NCBI GenBank assembly: GCA_023614405.1
Contig: CM042693.1
Coordinates: 157,434,731-157,498,730 of the forward strand
Direction: 5' to 3'
Length of the DNA: 64,000 nucleotides
Origin: Avena insularis
Lineage: Eukaryota; Streptophyta; Magnoliopsida; Poales; Poaceae
The position numbers and the translations under genes are program-made. How positions within the stretch are numbered: the first letter of the stretch is position 1; every line of letters begins with the position of its first letter. Below the pieces are notes generated by a model, which was given only the letters and a program-made list of their open reading frames with translations, had not been told where the DNA came from and made no database searches. Shown piece by piece: positions 11,893 through 25,500 of the stretch.

Positions 11893-14249
11893 TGTAACAT
11901 TCCAAAAATATTGAACAATGATTATCAAATTCCAATCACTCAAAATTAGGGTTAACAAAAACTTTTGTTAATCAACATCATATGAATGCATGTGTGTATG
12001 TGATGATTGTACGAATGCATGAGTGGACTTGTGTGATTGTTCTAAATAGCAAGGAAGTAGATTGAAGGTGATGGAAAAGACAAATCCTATCCAGTACGGC
12101 CTTTGGGAATTTCTCAAGGGCATTCTGGTAAATGTTTTGAGGAGATTCCAACTCCTATTGTTTCAGTCCACCAAATACTACCTTTTCACCAAAGGAAATA
12201 ATTTTTGGAACTCTAGAGAAGTTCTGGTGAATTATTTCCTAAAACTAGAGCTTTAATCACTATAAAATCCATTATAAATCAAGGGAAATTGATAAAATAG
12301 TGAAACCACTTTTGTTGGCTTCATTTTATCAATATCTATCTGATAGTATCACTTTTATACAATGGTATCATACAGATCAAGTCCTTGAGAAAAAACCCTC
12401 TCATAGGTAGTTCCTAGACTCTAAATCCAAAGGCATCTTTTCCCTAAGGCCTCCAAATCTTCTTCCATCCAATCAAATCAAACCCCCAACATCTTAATGA
12501 TGTTTATCATGTATTTCACCTTTGCTTGTTGTATGGTTTGATGCTTGTATGCCTTGTATTGATTGGTGTATTTTTTGTTTGCACGTATGCTCGATAACGG
12601 CGATAATTGCGATTGTGTGACGCCGAGAAGAAGGAAGCATCGGGGTTATCTTATTATTGATATTATTGGTATTCTGGTTATTTAACGTCGTCGAGGGACT
12701 TATCTCTAGTCATAGGAAAGCCACCATTCCTGAACTCATGTATTTATCAGCGGTTTTATATCTCGATTATAAATTGCATGATTAAAGGCATTGTTTTGTA
12801 TTCAAATAAACAGACGTGAGTAACTTGGCTCCTCCAAGTTATGAATGAGTGTACCTTGGACACCTACCCTATTTACACCTACTTTCACCCCTTAGAATGA
12901 GGCTAAGATAATTAGCATCTTCCCTCTCGGAACCCACGGATTTTCAATGATAAAAACTATTTTGGGTTATACCCTACTGCATAGTTTTCAAAATAAAACC
13001 CTTGGAAAGAGGAATCCTTTCCAAGTGGAAGTTTTACTAAAAGATGATATGAGGTGGATGAAAATAAAGTTAAGTAAGAGAAAGGAAGGGATGTTCTAAT
13101 CAATGTCCGGAACAATTTATCCGTGCAACCACATTACCCCAGACGCTGGGGTTTAGCTCGTAGTTTGTGATCTTTAGCCGGGGCTGCTCTTACTCGCTAA
13201 AGGGGAGAAATCCCCTGAAATCCGGGCTACCTGTAGGGTAAGGCACTGGTGCAACAATTGGGTCTCTCGCGAACGGTATGCTTTTTGGTACTACGGATGG
13301 AAGATTGTCACTATTGCTACTGGTCAGGCTTCGGTCTGGAGGTAGGGGTTAGTACGGGAGGAAGGACCAGGGTCGTCGTACCCCATACTCGTACTAGAGA
13401 GATAAACCCAAAAGGAAAAGCCGCCGTTGCTAGGCATGGACAAATGAAAAGAGTATGTTTGATTATCTGATCCCCTGTCTACCGTGTGTAGCAGGCTGTG
13501 GTTTTATCCCGGCGGATATATTGATTCTTGTGGGTAAAGTGCACAAACTCTGCAGAGTGTAATCTATTCGAATAGCCGTGTCCATGGACAAGGACGGTTG
13601 GAATGACAAGTGCTAGGAGGACCCTTCGGATAAGTTGATATGAACTAAAGAAAGTGACTTGGTCAGAAGGAAAGATAAAGAATAAGTTGGTTTTGACCAG
13701 AGATGGTCGATAAGGTTCTAACACGGGTTTTACAAAAAAACGTTTTCTAAATCTTTTTAACAAGGATGTGGAGATGTCCGGAATTCCAAAAAGGAGACAT
13801 ATTTTATAAAAACTCTTTTTTAACAAAGATATAGAGATGTCAATATTAGGTATTTCAAAAGAAACCATAGTGTAGAGCTTTCTCGCCACAGCCAGATATG
13901 CATTATCTTATTACCTTGTCTCGGTGGTTTGCGAGTACATTCAAAGTACTCACCGGCATTGTCCCTGGCTATTTACTTTGCCAGACTGCAGATGTTAAGA
14001 AGGAACGAAGGTGCTGACGTCTATACGAGGAAGGCCGTCTTACCAGGCAGTTGCCTATAGGTTAAGGCACGGGCTCTGCGCTGAAGACTTCTTCTATTTG
14101 TGTTGTATTTGCCTCTTTGTAAGTTTTGTACTCATTACTATATGGATGTTGTAATGATACTAGTAGGTTACGCTCATGGCTCACTGATCATGGGAACATG
14201 AATTGTATGCATATCGGGTATTCTCGGAGCATAAATCCGGGGTGCCACA
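11893..14249 (+). repeat. Chimeric 3' LTR: element 1 family joined to another gypsy LTR
   Basis: 11893 to about 12056 matches the first ~165 bp of the 5' LTR nearly base for base. From about 12057 the sequence no longer resembles that LTR and belongs to a different gypsy family (called Y here), ending GGGTGCCACA at 14249. The Y part still has the general grass-gypsy LTR architecture: CTCTGCAGAG, CTATTCGAATAG, and a GAGTAC/GTACTC stem-loop followed by TTGTCCCTGGCTATT. The junction lies right after AGCAAGGAA. Confidence 0.8.
13548..13951 (+). promoter_or_regulatory. Paired palindrome module in LTR, family Y
   Basis: CTCTGCAGAG (13548-13557), CTATTCGAATAG (13564-13575) and GAGTACATTCAAAGTACTC (13933-13951) lie in the same order as in element 1, although the surrounding LTR is otherwise different. 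Confidence 0.55.
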
Positions 14250-16723
14250 GTGACCTTCTTATAGGCAACAAACAACGGCGTCGCGGAGCTTGGTGACATC
14301 GGGCATCGCGGCGACGGCGGACGGTCGACGTGGTGCCAGGCAGCAGCTTCACTGGCGTGCCTTTTGGCGAGAGGAAGAAGAAAGGAGGAAAAAGATCGAA
14401 AGGGTATGTGGGCTGACTTTGGGCCAACGTGGGCTACTGTAGAGCGAGCGGAAAGGTTTGGCTGTGGCTCGCGAGCGACGAATAGAACGAAGAGGAGATG
14501 GGTTGTGGGCCAGATCTGATCTCTTTCGGTTTTTTCCCTTTTCTATATTCTGTTTTGTTTTCATATTTCAATTTGCACAATTGATTTGAGTTTTTTCATA
14601 GAAATTATTTGCTGGATAATTGTAGCAATAATAGAATGTGTTTAATAGCATTTTGTGAGCTTTTATTAAATAGTCTTATATTTCTTATTTTGTTTATATA
14701 GATCATTCTAATATTTGGTAAGGGACTTTGTTATTAATTTTCTTTCCATAATAAACCATGGCTTTATATTAGGATATTCTGTTATTTGTTTATGGGATTC
14801 AATTTTAGTCAGCTTATAGTTTGGAGAGAATTTAATATAATATTCCTATATCATTACTTGATGCATGATATTCTAAGGAATTAGTGTGGCTAATATTATT
14901 CCCTTAAATCTAGAAAATTCCAAGGTATATATTTTATTATACCCAATATAGGAGTTAGGGTTTTAGGGATTGGTTAATCATATTATACCCTTATAGAATG
15001 ATTTTTACTTCCTCCTAAGGAATGTAATGATAATGGTTTAAGATAGCTAAATACTCCCTCCGTTTCATAATATAAGATGTTTTAGATTTATGAAAAGAGT
15101 GTATCTAGACATGTTTTAGTGTATAGGTTCGGAATGATTATGAGTGAACCTACATACTAAAAGAGGTCTAGATACAATCCATTCACAAAGCTAAAACATC
15201 TTATATTATGAAACGGAGGGAGTATATGCAAAGCATGCATCCATCTTTATTATTATATAACAATCATTATATAAGAGAATTTAATTATTAGGGTTCTCGG
15301 AATGGTGAATTCTATTATTCAAAATCTACTAACAGGTGAATCCTAACCACCCTTCTTATTTAAAATATGCATAGTTGTTTTCTGGAACTAGCTATTCATT
15401 ACTTGCTTAAGTGTGATTAATATATGGATATAATATTGGGCATATTGGTTATAGTAATTTCCAATTATGTGATACACATGATTTAGAGATTTGAAAGTGT
15501 CAAAGATAAACTTGAGTGCTTTGCTATAGGAAAATATTCCTATAAAGCTTTGTGTAAATAAGATGATAGATCAATCGGATGAAATAGACACTATGTTTGG
15601 CTAACCTAGAATAACATATCTATATTAGGGTTCAATCATGTTCTATCCACCAATGTCACTTATACATGATATAAGCATTCAAGCTTGGTGACTCAAGCAT
15701 GATCATTATAATCCTTTGATCCTTTATGGTTTAGCTTTCCAATTGGCTAATCAAGGTCTTCATCAATACAACATTACAATTGTATTATAATTATCTTCTT
15801 AGTATCTATTACTAAGAAGAAGATATTATTTATTGACTATTCCTACTTAATCTAATAGGATTACTTGTTGGTAACTATCTTCAGTATTCATCCTTGTAAT
15901 CCTCTTTGTTACCACATATATCTTTATTTCAAATAACTCTTCTATCCATTCAGGAGTGAGTTAACTCCATCAATTATCATATTGATTTAATTCTCTTCCA
16001 ACACTCCCGTCATATAGATGATATTTAAATCTAACATTACCACCTATCTCTTCTTACTTCTTTCTCTAAAGGTTTTAGAGTGGACTCTATGATAAGGACA
16101 AGAGTTGATAGATCAATAATTGATAGTTTAAGAATTTGTGAATCAATAGTTGACTACTCAACATTGATGAACAACAGATATTAAGATAAGATTCATTAGA
16201 AATGATAAAGATTGATATGGAAAGAAAGATATATGGTGAATGATCTTGACTTGGTTTCTTTCCTACTCGAACTCACTAAAGAGTTAAGGTTAGGTATTAC
16301 CATGATACTCATGGTATAAGTAGATGAGATTAAGATAGATCAAGATTTAGTTGTTACATTTCTATTACTTAAGATATGTTTATAACTTGGTATTCATGAG
16401 TTGTGTAATGAAAACTAGGATATGATTACTTAAGGATCAAATATAAATCATTAAGTAATGTATTAGGGTTTAACTTTTATTACATTTGATCTACCCTTAG
16501 ATCAAATCTCCCGTACCCAAAATAAGGTTTTAGCAAAGGTCATATTGAAACTTATCGCAGTCAACTTGATGCTCTACTCCAATTCCATCAAGTTGAGAGA
16601 AGCTTCAATCACTTTGACAAGTTTTGTTCAAAAGCGTGAAATTTATTCGGATTTTCTATGCATGAACGCAATGCACACATCTGGGTTCAGCTTATTTCTC
16701 AGCTCTAATGCTGGAATGTTACA
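14250..16723 (-). repeat. Partial LTR of LARD-like retrotransposon, copy B
   Basis: This is collinear with LTR C over about 23386-25661 and close to it in sequence. On the minus strand it starts at 16723 (TGTAACATTCC) and is cut at 14250 by the chimeric gypsy LTR. It acts as the 3' LTR of the internal region 16724-19538. It contains one Stowaway MITE that is absent from C. No coding content. Confidence 0.88.
15054..15222. mobile_element. Stowaway-type MITE (Tc1/Mariner-derived)
   Basis: The 169 bp element has long terminal inverted repeats, CTCCCTCCGTTTCATAATAT at one end and its complement at the other, flanked by TA (15052-15053 and 15223-15224). Copy C has the empty site near 24178, where a single TA is followed by TATGCAAAGC. 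It has no coding capacity and depends on a mariner transposase supplied elsewhere. Confidence 0.95.
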
Positions 16724-16737
16724 GACTCTCCCCCTTA
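16724..16737 (-). other. Polypurine tract, LARD element
   Basis: On the minus strand AAGGGGGAGAGTC directly precedes the TGTAAC of LTR B. A degraded version lies next to LTR C at 25662-25675. Confidence 0.85.
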
Positions 16738-17920
16738 AAATAAACTTCGTCCTCGAAGTTCGTATACTCTCATGTTTCGGAGTAAGGAATTGGCTTGCAA
16801 TGGTAACCTCAATGGGAATAACTGTAATATCCCATATCCAAATCTTTTCCTTGAAGCCTCATCGTACTCAACAATATTTAACTTGGTGTCTCCAATACTC
16901 CAAAGTTCTTTCTTACTTTAGTCCCTTAGGGATATATCCTTATTACAAAATCCTTTTAATTGGGGTCGCTTATTTAGTTCATTATCCTGATTAGGTATCC
17001 TAATCCAACTCCTTTTTATTTAATCATCGAACTTTCTTACTATATAGTGTAAGGTCTAGGAAGTCTCACTAAATCAAGTTTTAATTTAGTCAATAGTGGA
17101 GGCCAAAAGACTAACCTTTGACTTATCATTGTATGGTTGTACTGGTAATCCTTCTGAAGATTGGATTTGAACACATTTAGTCCATACCCATTGTAATTTC
17201 TAGTTCATCTATATTCCTCCAATTGGATGTGCTCTATTACTTCTTAAGGGTCACGAGTTATTTCTTTTAGAATTAGTCTGTTAGGACTATTCTATTTTAT
17301 TACTTCAAGCTTTCACCTTATCAAGATTTTTATAATCTTTGGTTATTTCCTTAAGTACCTTTTCAAATTCCATTTAATAATTGCCTTAAGGTTTGAGTAC
17401 TACTACCCTGAAGTAAACTTCTATCTTTCATCTAGGCATACTTCCAAAAGTACCTCTATAATGATGACTTTATTTTAACCTTATGAAAATAAGGCTTAAT
17501 GTTGTCATAGGTTAGTATTTCTTCTCCAACCTTTACTTGGATATTCAGATAACAATACTTCCATTTTACTGTTTACTCTCCCCCTTATGGTTTACTAATG
17601 GTCTCTAAACTGCCTATATAGTAACCATTAGCTCTATAATTAGAATATTGGTCTCTATACATCTTATACTCTACCTAGTTAGGGTCTTGTGAAAGATTGT
17701 ATGGTGTATCCACACAATTGTGGATCTCCGAAGTGAATCTTTCAGCATTATTTGTCTTACTTAGTATTTGCACACTTCCGCTTTGATAGGTCTAGCTTCG
17801 TGAAGCGCCTCGAAAGACGATCGCTTAAATTTTATACTCATTTTTTCTCATTTAACTTAGGCCAAGTTTTATGCTTTTTGTGCAACCATAAAAAATGATC
17901 TGGTTAACTATGTCAACCAA

Positions 17921-17992
17921 CACCGACTGCGGACAAGATACCAACTGTGGATCAGAATACCGACTATGGATCAAATACCAGCTGTGGATCAT
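17921..17992. repeat. 18-bp tandem repeat, four units, in LARD internal region
   Basis: Four adjacent 18-bp units resemble ATACCRACTGTGGATCAA, starting at 17921, 17939, 17957 and 17975. The first is the most diverged. The second internal region in the window ends before this point, so conservation cannot be tested here. Confidence 0.75.
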
Positions 17993-19524
17993 CCTACGGT
18001 GTATGAATTACCCTATGGTTTTTCAATGTACTATTGGCATTATCTCTGAATTATCAGAGCTTGAATACCACTTTGGTTCCAAAGCTACTTCTTTGTACTT
18101 ATTCATGATACTTCCATGAACTTGGTACTACTACTCCATTACTTCTTAGCAATATTATCTACTTTGAATGAACTTTAAGTTTATTACTTCTTGTTTCTCC
18201 GTGTATTTTCTACACTAGACTTTCCACTTATTACTGTTTAGTAATGATCTGAACTTGATACATCCTTCAAATTGCGTTGATACTCCTTATACTTTGCTTC
18301 AATCTTCATGTAAGTCTTCATCTTGGTCGTTGAAAATCGTCACTCCCTTACACGAATTCCCATTCCTATCTAGGTCTATAACATCAAGTAGTAACTAGAT
18401 GTTGCAACATGAATTTTCACACAAAGTCATACTTCATGTACAGATCTAGTCAATCAAGAAAATCCAAGAAAAACAAATGAATCCAAATGTGGTTCATATA
18501 ACACACAATATTCTAAGCCCGGAATATAGTAGTTGAGTATAGTATCTCTAGAATTCAGGCTTAGTTGTGTAGTATATGACACCTCCTCGTATAGGTTTCT
18601 ATCGTGATACTTAGCACATAGGGTCAAACTATTCTTTGCCTCATAATTTACCCAAATTGCTCAACTACAATAGGATAATTTTAAGTAAAGTGATCTCAGT
18701 TTGGTTTCGACTAAACTTTTGTCTCAGTTTTAGAATGATTAATTATAACCAATCTTACTTATTTAGTAATTATCCTCACATGATCACTCCAAACAACTAA
18801 TAAGATTCAATTGAATACCTAAAATTGAATTTTATCAGGAATTATGACACATATGACTTCTATCATAGTTCTACCATGCTATTTTATTACTCTACTTCAC
18901 GATAATTTACTAATTACTTGTCATATTTATACTCTCATCATGGTTTCGGAGCTAATCTCACCATGAACTCATTATGTTTTACCTATTCATCATGATTTAA
19001 GAGCTAATCTCACCCTGATGACTTTACTTCTCATAGTACTATCATTGATCTTTAACATAATTTCACTCCTTCACGTAGAATTCTCAAGTGAATCCCACAT
19101 GATTACTACTCATTACATCAATATTTATCCTAATGATATTCATCATGTTGTCTTGGGTTATCAACTAACCATAAGATTCCACTGTCTTCCATAAATTCTA
19201 GGGTTAAGCTACACCATTAAGACTACTTCAATTGATGTCTTACACTTGATCATAATCTGTTGTGGCCGATTGCCTTTCCTACAGTATCTTGGTGGGTTAT
19301 GTCTCCATCGGAAGACACTAAATAGCACTATACTGAGAAAATATGGTTAACGGATTTTTATAAAGATGACCAAATAATCAAACTTAAGTGTGACAAGGTT
19401 ATCCTCAAGTGGATACTCATCACAAGTCCTAAGAATATTGGGTTTAGATAAGATGGCTCCTATAGTCACTATCCAACCTACAGATCTTCCTAAAAGGGTT
19501 TTTAATCCTAAGGTCAAAGCATAT

Positions 19525-19537
19525 GCTCTGATACCAA
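19525..19537 (-). other. Primer binding site (tRNA-iMet type), LARD element
   Basis: The minus strand reads TTGGTATCAGAGC, a perfect match to the plant initiator-Met PBS, one base after the LTR end CACCGCA. This fixes the boundary and orientation of LTR C. Confidence 0.93.
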
Positions 19538-19538
19538 C

Positions 19539-22500
19539 TGCGGTGACCCAGCATACCACTGCATGATGTAGTACACTATAGTCGTTGACATAACACCAAT
19601 GAAACACCGTTCACGGGTATTACATCCCTCAGAGTGGTACAACAGAAACACAGCATGTCTAAGCCATGACTATAGGTTACAACTCAACTCTTTACACAAG
19701 ATCCAAAGATCACTCTAGGTTAAAGAGCGAGAAAGAAACTTCTTACAAAGAAGAATCAGAAATAAATAACTCAAAAACTATCATACTATTAAGACTAGTA
19801 TCTTAACTAATGGTCTGGCATTGCTGCTATCGCAATACACTACAGAAATAGGTTCTATGGCTAGAGATTATATTCCTATCTAATCAGTAACTTCGTCTTC
19901 ACTTGAGTTGGTGTATATGTTGACTTTCTTGACTTCATTGAAGAGCTTTAGCTTTTGATGATGATTCCTGGAGCATAACTTGATGTAGACGTCATTTGTA
20001 CTAGCTTTAGAACCTAGCAAGGGTTAAGAAGATACGTTGAGTACGAGTGTACTCAGCAAGTTCACTAGAAAAAGAGTGTTTGATGCACTATATCTACAGC
20101 CACAGACCATAGGTCATAGGCAATGTAGGTTTTTTGTAAACATTTCTTCAAAGGTTGCTTTTATTATGAAAAGCTATGTCCGTCAGCCTTCACGGTTTTA
20201 CCAGAACTTTCATGGAGTTCCTTTCCCGCAGCGTTCGTAGCTCCTTCCCGGAACAGGGAGTAACAAGTTACAGTTCTTACACTCTATAGAGGTGCGTTAC
20301 TTTACCCATGAGATATCAAATCGTGGTTGCACAACCGGGCAATCTTTCCCGTCCACACTTCCTATGGTGTGGGGCCCAGTAGACGATCCAAGCCAATCAC
20401 TGCCCTCTCCACGACCTCATATGTCTACACGATCCTTCGGGGCCGGCTCACCTCCGTTAAGCCCCCTTTCAGGCAGGCTAAAACCCTGATGAGTTCCCGA
20501 AGACTATATGACCTGGTGATGCCCGGTCAAGTACCATATTAAATGGACTATACCCCTAAACACCATTCATAGATAATCTAGACACCAAAAGTGTGGGGCG
20601 TAAGGGTGCCCACCCATATGCTGGATCCGCACAAGTAATCATAACGTCACATTAAGATCGTCTTGCCTCCATACGAGAGGAAAAGGATACAACTGACTTC
20701 TCTTTCCCATTCCAAATCTCATGGTTAACGCGTAATATATGGCGCAAGAATCACTGGGGACATTGGTTGCTAGGTCCTAGATAATATGTTCCTTTACCAC
20801 CGAAACTTTCATAGTAGGTTATTACCTCATGGTAAATAACCTATAATCATATTATTATGAAAATAGTGTTTTCTGACCCTTTTCAAATGCAGGTGATGAC
20901 AACACTGGATTTCCAAAATACTTTATAGAAAATAATCAAAGGACATGAGCAAGTGTGAACTTGCCTTTTGTGATTCCAAAACTATGCACTCACGGTCTCG
21001 AGACAATATAAGATCCAATATCTGAAATCAACATCATTGGTCCGGTAAGGACTAATGTTTAAAGAAGCAGGATGGTATTATGCACAAGTAATGTAATGCA
21101 ATTTCGTAAACTCGAATCCCGGGGATAACGTTGATCTAGGTTTTGAATGCTAGGAATGGTTTCTTTAGAATGTGTTGCCCTTTTAGATTAAGTTTCACAC
21201 ATGTGCTTCTTATTATGGCTTCTGAGTGTGTTTGAAACAATATGTAATTATAATATCATAGAATAATGAGATACACACAAACGTGAAATGCTAATCAAGA
21301 TTGCTTGTACTATAATTGTTTACCTTCAAATTTTTACTTTACAAGTAATGTCACTTATAAAGAACTTAAGTGTTATCAAACCTAAGTATATAAGTAAAGT
21401 ACAAAGTAAGGTGATTACGATTAATTGTCATATGTTGACTGAAGTGGCAAAACGAATAACTTTTGAAGAAAAGATTCCTTTATTAAGGTTTAAACAATCC
21501 TGGTGGTTAATCAGAGGAGGTTGATGTTGTTTGTGCTTGCTGGAATAGTTTGGATTTGAGATGCTTTATAACTTAATTATAACATACCAAAGTTAACTAT
21601 AAAACACATAATAAAGTTTTATCTTAATATTTAAAGTCTTGTAGACTAAAGTTAACTTTAAATAAATAGATGGACTTAAGGTATATTGCTTATGTTATTT
21701 GTACCTTGTGTACTTCATAATGTTTCTCTAAGGTCACTTTAAGAATAGTAACACTTCTGTTTGAATAGTGGTTTCCTAACCTTATAAATGTATAAAAGTA
21801 TTTATCTCCTTATAAGAGTATGGATATGACTTGCGAATAAGTAAACAATATTATTTACTACTTATGAATTATCTTTGGATTTAGTCCATTATAAAGTTGT
21901 GAGTGAAACAATGGTAAAAGATTTTATTTGGTTAAAATATCATTCTTGAAGATTTTATTATTGTTAAAGATTCTTTTTAGAGAATAAACTACACATATGG
22001 TTGAAGGATAATTCAATAAAATTGTATTTAAAATGTGTTGAACCAATTTGACTATATATTATAAATATTTAAGACTAGTATTACTTATTAGACCTAAATT
22101 GGCAATTTTAGGAATATTAACAAAATTTATTTACCTTTATATGAATTATCAATTAAGTAAATAAGTTTAAATTCAAGTTATTAAGTTGTTTAAATTTTTA
22201 TTTACCTCAAAAGTGGAATATTATATTTTAACATGTAGGTATTATTTTTGTGATCATTTTGGTATATCACATTTATTTTTGTGATTATAAATAATAAGAT
22301 ATGATTTTATAAGGATTATTACTTTATAAATACCTAATAAATAATAAATATTTAATTAGGTGAAATAATAATACATGATTATAGTTTTAAATTATAGATA
22401 TTAGTTTGCTAAGTTTTTTGGTACATTATTTATATTTTTTAACATTTACCATTATTAAAATATGAATTATCAAAGTTTTAATACTTATAAAATCTTTATT

Positions 22501-25500
22501 AAATAATAATTATTTAAATTATTAACATAATAATGTTTGATAATAGTTTAATGTTATAGATTTTATTTTTCTGAAATTTTTCATATATTGAACATATTTT
22601 CTGAATTATAAAACAAAAGTTTTTGGATTTCTAAGGTTTATTCATTTTATTTAATCTCTGGAATTATTTGTTTTTTAGATGTATATTGTTTTATTTATTT
22701 TCTAAACGGGCACATTTTTACACCGCATACACACCCAGCCCTAGTAACTGACCCGTGGGCCAGTGACCACGTCATCTTCCACGCGTGCAAGGACTTAGTC
22801 AAACCAACTGATTGCGCAGTGGTGACGAGAGCATGACATCGGCATGACGTCACCCGAGCTTGTTCTTCTCAGATCGATACTTGATTTCGCGATTTGGTGA
22901 GCACATGGGGAAGTGGCTAGGCTTATCAGAAAGAGGGCGCGACGATGAACCTGGTAGTGGTGGCGCCTCTCAAGTTTGGTCACCAGAGCTACTCCGACGA
23001 CCACCTACTGCGGCGGCCGACGGCGGACCACGACACTATGACGATATATGGCGATATAAAAGGATTTGAGGTTACTGGAAGATCCAGGAGCTCACCCGGA
23101 TGAAGATGGAGAGGTCGAGGAGGCGTGGGTAAGAGCGGAGACGGTGTATTTCCGGCGATGGCTGCGGTGGCCGGCGAGAGTACGACCTCGATTCCACGCA
23201 AATGACAATGCCCCGACTTGCGTGACTCCACGAGAACGTTGAGCATGATGAGGCGCTTCTTCCAGGAATCATGGCAGGACGAGACGAGGTCAGGAATGGC
23301 GACGATTCGTCGGCCTTTGCAGCTAAGTTTTGGAACAGAGATGGAAAATGGGAAAGAGAAGAAGATAAGGCTCTCCGGCGCGACGGTGACCTTCTTATAG
23401 GCAACAAACAACGGCGGCACGGATCTTGGCGATGGCGGACGGCCGACGTGGTGCCAGGCAGCTGTTACGCCGACATGCTTTTTGGCGAGAGGAAGAAGAA
23501 AGGAGGAAAAAGATCGAAGCGGTACATGGGCTGACTTTGGGCCGACGTGGGCTGCTATGGAGCGAGCGGAAAGGTTTGGTTGTGGCTCGCGGGTGATGAA
23601 TAGAGCGAAGAGGAGATGGGCCGTGCACCAGATATGATTTCTTTCGGTTTTTCCTGTTTTTCCCTTTTTCTATATTCTGTTATGTTTTCATATTTGAATT
23701 TGCACAATTGATTTGAGTTTTCTTCATATAATTTATTTGCTGGATAATTGTAGCAATAATAGAATGTGTTTAATAGCATTTTATGAGCTTTTATGAAATA
23801 ATGTTATATTTCTTATTTTGTTTATATAGATCATTCTAATATTTGGTGGGACTTTGTTATTAATTTTCTTTCCATAATAAAACATGGCTTTATATTAGGA
23901 TATTCCCTTATTTTTTTATGGGATTCAATTTTAGTTAGCTTATAGTTTGGGGAGAATTTAATATAATATTCCTTTATCATTACTTGATGCATGATATTCT
24001 AAGGAATTAATGTGGATAATATTATTCCCATAAATCTAGAAAATTCCAAGGTATATATTTTATTATACCAAATATAGGAGTTAGGGTTTTAGGGATTGGT
24101 TAATCATATTATACCCTTATAGAATGATTTTTACTTCCTCCTAAGGAATGTAATGATAATGGTTTAAGATAGCTAAGTATATGCAAAGCATGTATCCATC
24201 TTTATTATTATATAACAATCATTATATAGGAGAATTTAATTATTAGGGTTCTCAGAATGGTGAATTCTATTATTCAAAATCTACTTAAAGGTGAATCCTA
24301 ACCACCCTTCTTATTTAAAATATGCATAGTTGTTTTCTAGAACTAGCTATTCATTACTTGCTTAAGTGTGATTAATATATGGATATAATATTGGGCATAA
24401 TGGTTATAGTAATTTACAATTATGTGATACACATGATTTAGAGATTTGAAAGTGTCAAAGATATACTTGAGTGCTTTGCTATAGGAAAATATTCCTATAA
24501 AGCTTTGTGTAAATAAGATGATAGATCAATCAGATGAAATGGACACTATGTTTGGCTAACCTAGAATAACATATATATACTAGGGTTCAATCATGTTCTA
24601 TCCACCAATGTCACTTATGCATGATATAAGCATTCAATCTTGGTGACTCAAGCATGATCATAATAATCCTTTGATCCTTTTTGGTTTAGGTTTCCAATTG
24701 GCTAATCAAGGTCTTCATCAATACAACATTACAGTTGTATTATAATTATCTTCTCATTATCTATTACTAAGAAGAAGATATTATTTATTGACTATGCCTA
24801 CTTGATCCAATAGGATTACTCCTTGGTAACTATCTTAAATATTCATCCTTGTAATCCTCTTTATTACCACATATATCTTTATTTCAAATAACTCTTCTAT
24901 CCATTCAGGGGTGAGTTAACTCCATCAATTATCATATTGATTTAATTCTCTTCCAACACTCCCATCATATAGATGATATTTAAATCTAACATTACCACCT
25001 ATCTCTTCTTACTTCTTTCTCTAAAGGTTTTAGAGTGGATGCTATGATAAGGACAAGAGTTGATAGATCAAGAATTGATAGTTTAAGAATTTGTGAATCA
25101 ATAGTTGATTACTCAACATTGATGAACAACAGATATTAAGATAAGATTCACTAGAAATGATAAAGATTGGTATGGAAAGAAAGATATATGGTGAATGTTC
25201 TTGACTTGGTTTCTTTCCTACTCGAACTCACTAAAGAGTTAAGGTTAGGTATTACCATGATACTCATGGTATAAGTAGATGAGATTAAGATAGATCAAGA
25301 TTTAGTTGTTACATTCCTATTACTTAAGTTATGTTTATAATTTGGTATTCATGAGTTGTGTAATGAATACTAGGATATGATTACTTAAGGATCAAATATA
25401 AATCATTAAGTAATGTATTAGGGTTTAACTTTTATTAGATCAAATCTCCCGTACCCAAAATAAGGTTTTAGCAAAGGTCATATTGAAACTTATCGCAGTC

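Larger units (their letters stand above)
2925..14249 (+). mobile_element. Ty3/gypsy chromovirus (Tekay/Del-like), element 1: decayed and composite
   Basis: The order is 5' LTR (2925-6942), PBS, an accessory ORF, gag-pol remains, PPT, and a 3' LTR that starts normally at 11893 but changes to an unrelated gypsy LTR after about 12056. It is the same family as element 2 (33538-47397): LTR starts, PBS context, accessory ORF and polyprotein all match. The coding region has many stops and frameshifts plus an ~870 bp deletion near 7730. There is no target-site duplication: the five bases before it are GAATG and those after are GTGAC. The outer ends therefore probably come from two different insertions joined by recombination. 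Confidence 0.88.
16724..19538 (-). mobile_element. Non-coding internal region of LARD-like retrotransposon
   Basis: This 2,815 bp region on the minus strand runs from a PBS (19525-19537) to a PPT (16724-16737). Just before the PPT it has CGAGGACGAAG, a hallmark of grass gypsy elements. No minus-strand ORF of useful length and no gag, RT or integrase motif is visible. Long LTRs around a non-coding internal region fit the LARD class (Sukkula is the barley example), which relies on proteins from autonomous gypsy elements. The family name was not established. Confidence 0.82.

Noticed and set aside
16545..16994. 149-codon plus-strand frame across the LTR/internal junction, with a similar frame at 25483-25779
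   Set aside because: It runs antisense across the PPT of the LARD element, and the frame is not kept in full between copies.
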